In this document: positions 61,804 through 64,000 of the stretch, piece after piece
Layout of the letters: every line of letters starts with the position of its first letter
Position numbering within the stretch: position 1 is the first letter of the stretch
NCBI RefSeq assembly: GCF_002893765.1
Contig: NZ_CP025938.1
Span: 1,674,001 to 1,738,000, forward strand
Length of the DNA stretch: 64,000 bases
Reading direction: 5' to 3'
From: Tamlana carrageenivorans
GTDB taxonomy: Bacteria; Bacteroidota; Bacteroidia; Flavobacteriales; Flavobacteriaceae
Made by a program: the position numbers and the translations under genes
The notes under the pieces: generated by a model
Seen by the model: the letters and a program-made list of their open reading frames with translations, nothing else
Database searches by the model: none
Told to the model about the DNA's origin: nothing

Positions 61804-61851
61804 GCTGCATGTTTTTCTGTATCGCATTCATACGCCCGTGCAACGTATTGT

Positions 61852-62265
61852 TTATTTGATATTAAACTCCGTTTGGCACGATTCGCATCTATATTTATGT
61901 TTCATATAAAATGGAAGCGATGTAAATAAAACCCCAAAAATAAACCAGAATAATGATTTAGCATCCTTAATTGTTGAAAAGAGGGCAACTTTTTGGCTTT
62001 CGCAATTTGGACAAACGATGGTTTGGCCTTCGTCGTCTATCGAATATCTACTTATAGATTCTAAAATATGTTGTGCCTTTAGGGCCTGTTTAGATAGCAC
62101 TTTTAGTTTCACACCGCCAATGGCGTTGCTCACTAGTGGATCGGTATCGATGGTTAAATTATCGGATAAAAAAACCTGTATGCCTTCGGCTTCCAAACGC
62201 CCTTTTACAATTTGGGCTTCGGTAGAGTACTGAAATCGCGCTATGGTTTTAAAACGATTGCTCAT
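61852..62265 (-). CDS. DUF2007/zinc-ribbon membrane protein in the biotin cluster
   Basis: Protein of 137 residues of unknown function. The first ~70 residues match DUF2007 (putative signal-transducing ferredoxin-like domain: IARFQYSTEAQIVKGRLEAE, GIQVFLSDN, GGVKLKVLSKQALKA). Then CPNCESQ, one membrane helix (SLFWFIFGVLFTSLPFYM) and CESCQTEF: the two CxxC pairs flank the helix, so one zinc ribbon would have to bridge it or they bind separately. Its ATG overlaps the bioF stop by 4 bases, so it is translated together with bioF. Whether it serves biotin synthesis or is only a passenger is unknown. Confidence 0.8.
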   Translation of the reverse strand: MSNRFKTIARFQYSTEAQIVKGRLEAEGIQVFLSDNLTIDTDPLVSNAIGGVKLKVLSKQALKAQHILESISRYSIDDEGQTIVCPNCESQKVALFSTIKDAKSLFWFIFGVLFTSLPFYMKHKYRCESCQTEFNIK

Positions 62266-63413
62266 GAGGTTATCAAGAGTGCTAGTAATTTTAAAACTTC
62301 AGAAATTTGAGCTTCGGTGTTATAGGCGTGTAAACAAAATCGTAAGCGCTCTTGTCCTTTTGAAACGGTTGGAGACAAGATGGGTTTGACATCATATCCT
62401 GAATTCTGAATATGTTTGGCTATGTGTTTTACCCGGTCGTTTCCTGAAATGATACAGCAGTGTATGGCCGAATCACTTTCTATAAACAACTTTTGAAGCT
62501 GGTTTTTAATGATTTCGGACTTAAAAAACTGGATGTTTTCTTTTAGTTTCTGGCGTGTTTGAGTTTGCTCTAGTGCTGTATAACTGGCATGAATGGTAGC
62601 CAAACTGTGAGGCGGGAGTGCCGTGGTGTAAATTAAACTCCGAGAAAAATTAACCAAATACTGTTTTAAAAGGTCGCTAGCCAGAATTGCTGCACCGTGG
62701 CATCCTAAGGCTTTTCCGTAGGTTACAATTCTGGCAAACACGGCATTTTCCATGCCTAGGTGTTGTATGAGTCCGCCGCCATGTTTTCCAAAAATGCCAA
62801 GGCCGTGTGCTTCATCAAGCACTAAATAGGCCTCGTGCTTTTTACATATTTGCGATAGTTTTTCTAAATCTGGTGAATCGCCATCCATAGAAAAAACAGA
62901 TTCGGTAGTGACATAAATATGTTGCTTACTTTTATAAGCTCCTTCAGTAAAGCGAAATAACAGTGTTTCTAAATCGCTTAAATCGTTATGCTTAAACTTA
63001 TAGGCTTTAGCGTTGCTCATAAGTATACCATCGCGGATGGAGGCATGAATATAGGTGTCATATAAAATGATATCGCCACGTTGCGGTACACTGGCAAAAA
63101 AACCAATATTAGCATCGTAACCCGAGTTATAAATTAAGGCCGATTCACTGTTATGAAAGTTGGCCAATTGCTTTTCTACTAAGGGATATAATTTATGATT
63201 TCCTGAAAGCAATCGTGAACCAGTGGCTCCATTTTGAAGCAGATTTTGAGCTTTTAAAAACGCATGACTTTCATTAAAAATAGTTTCATTTTTTGAAAAG
63301 CCTAAATAATCATTTGATGAAAAATCAACGTATGGATTATCCGCACCAAGCTGCCTCAATGCATTTTCAGCATTGCGGTTTTCTAGTTTTTGATGTAATT
63401 TTTCAGGAAACAT
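62262..63413 (-). CDS. bioF: 8-amino-7-oxononanoate synthase
   Basis: PLP alpha-oxoamine synthase condensing pimeloyl-ACP/CoA with alanine, the first committed step of biotin assembly. 383 residues. Landmarks: DFSSNDYLGFSKNETIF, QNGATGSRLLSGNHKLYPLV, LVLDEAHGLGIFGKHGGGLI and the PLP lysine in VTYGKALGCHGAAILAS. S-SNDYLG with GSRLLSG distinguishes it from Kbl (8891-10084). It is the first gene of the leftward biotin cluster and overlaps the DUF2007 gene. No clear promoter box was found in the 100-base gap to the divergent gene at 63515. Confidence 0.92.
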   Translation of the reverse strand: MFPEKLHQKLENRNAENALRQLGADNPYVDFSSNDYLGFSKNETIFNESHAFLKAQNLLQNGATGSRLLSGNHKLYPLVEKQLANFHNSESALIYNSGYDANIGFFASVPQRGDIILYDTYIHASIRDGILMSNAKAYKFKHNDLSDLETLLFRFTEGAYKSKQHIYVTTESVFSMDGDSPDLEKLSQICKKHEAYLVLDEAHGLGIFGKHGGGLIQHLGMENAVFARIVTYGKALGCHGAAILASDLLKQYLVNFSRSLIYTTALPPHSLATIHASYTALEQTQTRQKLKENIQFFKSEIIKNQLQKLFIESDSAIHCCIISGNDRVKHIAKHIQNSGYDVKPILSPTVSKGQERLRFCLHAYNTEAQISEVLKLLALLITS

Positions 63414-63485
63414 GCCGTAAATATACTTCTTAATTTAAGCATTCTCATAAATTATAAGACTTGATTTCTTTTCACATAATTTCTG

Positions 63486-63493
63486 TATTTTTG
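63486..63493 (+). promoter_or_regulatory. Candidate -7 box for the DUF3157-like gene
   Basis: TATTTTTG matches TAnnTTTG, with a TTG 22 bases upstream (63461-63463) and the ATG 21 bases downstream. Confidence 0.5.
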
Positions 63494-63514
63494 ATAACCT
63501 ATCACATTTAATTT

Positions 63515-63964
63515 ATGAAAACTTCCATCTTTATTTTTCTATTTACCATATCATTTATGGGATTTGCTCAAAATAACCATATTGTGAAAACAGAAGACGG
63601 CCGACGTGTATTACTTAAAGCGGATTTTACCTGGGAATATATTGATGCCAAAGCTCCAGAACAAAACGCTATTGAAGCTGCAGTGGCTAAGACGGAAAAC
63701 ACCGAGGGTTGTCAGATTGCAGCCGACTTCGAAGAACCTAAATTAAATTCTAAAATACAAAATCAGCTTAAAAAAGGTAGAGCGACTATTGATCATGTTA
63801 AAGAAAAGGTTGCTAGTGATTACGAGTGCCAAGCGAGTGAAGTTATCCTGTTATGGGTTAAAGAACAGAAATCTAAAGCTGTTTACATGTTTTGTGCTAA
63901 GGGTACTAAGGTGAAATATAAACGTGTTGGTAATTCTATTATTGAAACCGGAAAGTTTTTTTAG
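63515..63964 (+). CDS. Small secreted DUF3157-like protein
   Basis: Exported protein of 149 residues; signal peptide TSIFIFLFTISFMGFAQ. The N-terminus of the mature part, IVKTEDGRRVLLKADFTWEY, is the short beta motif typical of DUF3157-like proteins in flavobacteria ('DGRxVxLxxDxTWxY'). The C-terminal half has two cysteines (DYECQASEVILLWVKEQKSK and YMFCAKGTKVKYKRVG) that could form a disulfide. Function unknown. It is divergent from bioF with its own promoter box. The last ~35 bases of the window after its stop hold nothing recognisable. Confidence 0.75.
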   Translation: MKTSIFIFLFTISFMGFAQNNHIVKTEDGRRVLLKADFTWEYIDAKAPEQNAIEAAVAKTENTEGCQIAADFEEPKLNSKIQNQLKKGRATIDHVKEKVASDYECQASEVILLWVKEQKSKAVYMFCAKGTKVKYKRVGNSIIETGKFF

Positions 63965-64000
63965 ATTATGTTTATTTTAAGTGATTTAACTTGTTTTTTA

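Overview
The window is AT-rich chromosomal DNA from a member of the Bacteroidota, most likely a marine-type Flavobacteriaceae. Evidence seen in the sequence: several large secreted proteins end in type IX secretion (T9SS) sorting domains; there is a TonB-dependent receptor with a carboxypeptidase-regulatory-like N-terminus and an adjacent DUF4374 lipoprotein; a GH117-type neoagaro-oligosaccharide hydrolase is present; promoters fit the Bacteroidota pattern TTTG-N19-TAnnTTTG; and the gene order purN / acpP-fabF-rnc-IPExxxVDY-pyk is typical of flavobacteria. I found no tRNA, rRNA, CRISPR array, integrase, transposase or prophage.

Layout. 1-2 kb: a truncated gene, an XRE-type regulator, two small unknown genes and a possible small RNA. 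2-14 kb: an AddB-like nuclease, a hydrolase and glpD in one run, then an OmpA/TSP3 porin-like protein, kbl, an AddA-like helicase-nuclease and sodA. 14-19.4 kb: a decayed HlyD-type gene start, a secreted helical protein, an O-antigen-ligase-like membrane protein and a divergent transglutaminase-like protein. 19.5-26.5 kb: the most unusual part, a polymorphic-toxin locus. It has a Sel1-repeat/T9SS protein, a secreted 880-residue protein ending in a toxin-type domain, a 148-bp unit repeated three times exactly across the toxin/immunity junction, an intact presumed immunity gene, and the debris of a second copy of the same locus into which a more G+C-rich secreted gene appears to have been placed. 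26.6-28.6 kb: the GH117 enzyme.

29-38 kb is housekeeping: an amidophosphoribosyltransferase, a PfkB kinase, an RNase H, purN, acpP, fabF, rnc, an IPExxxVDY protein and pyk. 38-48 kb: an iron/siderophore-type uptake pair, dinB, a CYTH protein, a YCII-like lipoprotein, a frameshifted endonuclease/exonuclease/phosphatase gene, an ALDH7-type aldehyde dehydrogenase and a CAP lipoprotein. 48-56.7 kb: two giant paralogous T9SS surface proteins with different front ends (GEVED/Ig versus three F5/8C domains) but the same LamG and C-terminal module. 56.8-63.4 kb: a biotin cluster reading leftward (bioF, a DUF2007 zinc-ribbon gene, bioD, bioA, a ketoacyl synthase, bioB), interrupted by dispersed palindromic repeats, one of them inside the ketoacyl synthase reading frame. 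The window ends with a small secreted DUF3157-like protein.

How parts work together: the biotin genes make the 7-keto-8-aminopelargonate to biotin pathway, with the ketoacyl synthase a candidate for pimeloyl supply; acpP and fabF supply fatty-acid elongation; AddA and AddB probably form one double-strand-break repair enzyme although separated by two genes; the TonB receptor and DUF4374 protein form an uptake pair; the toxin and the gene after it form an effector/immunity pair used against competitors. All functions are inferred from reading the sequence; no database search was run.
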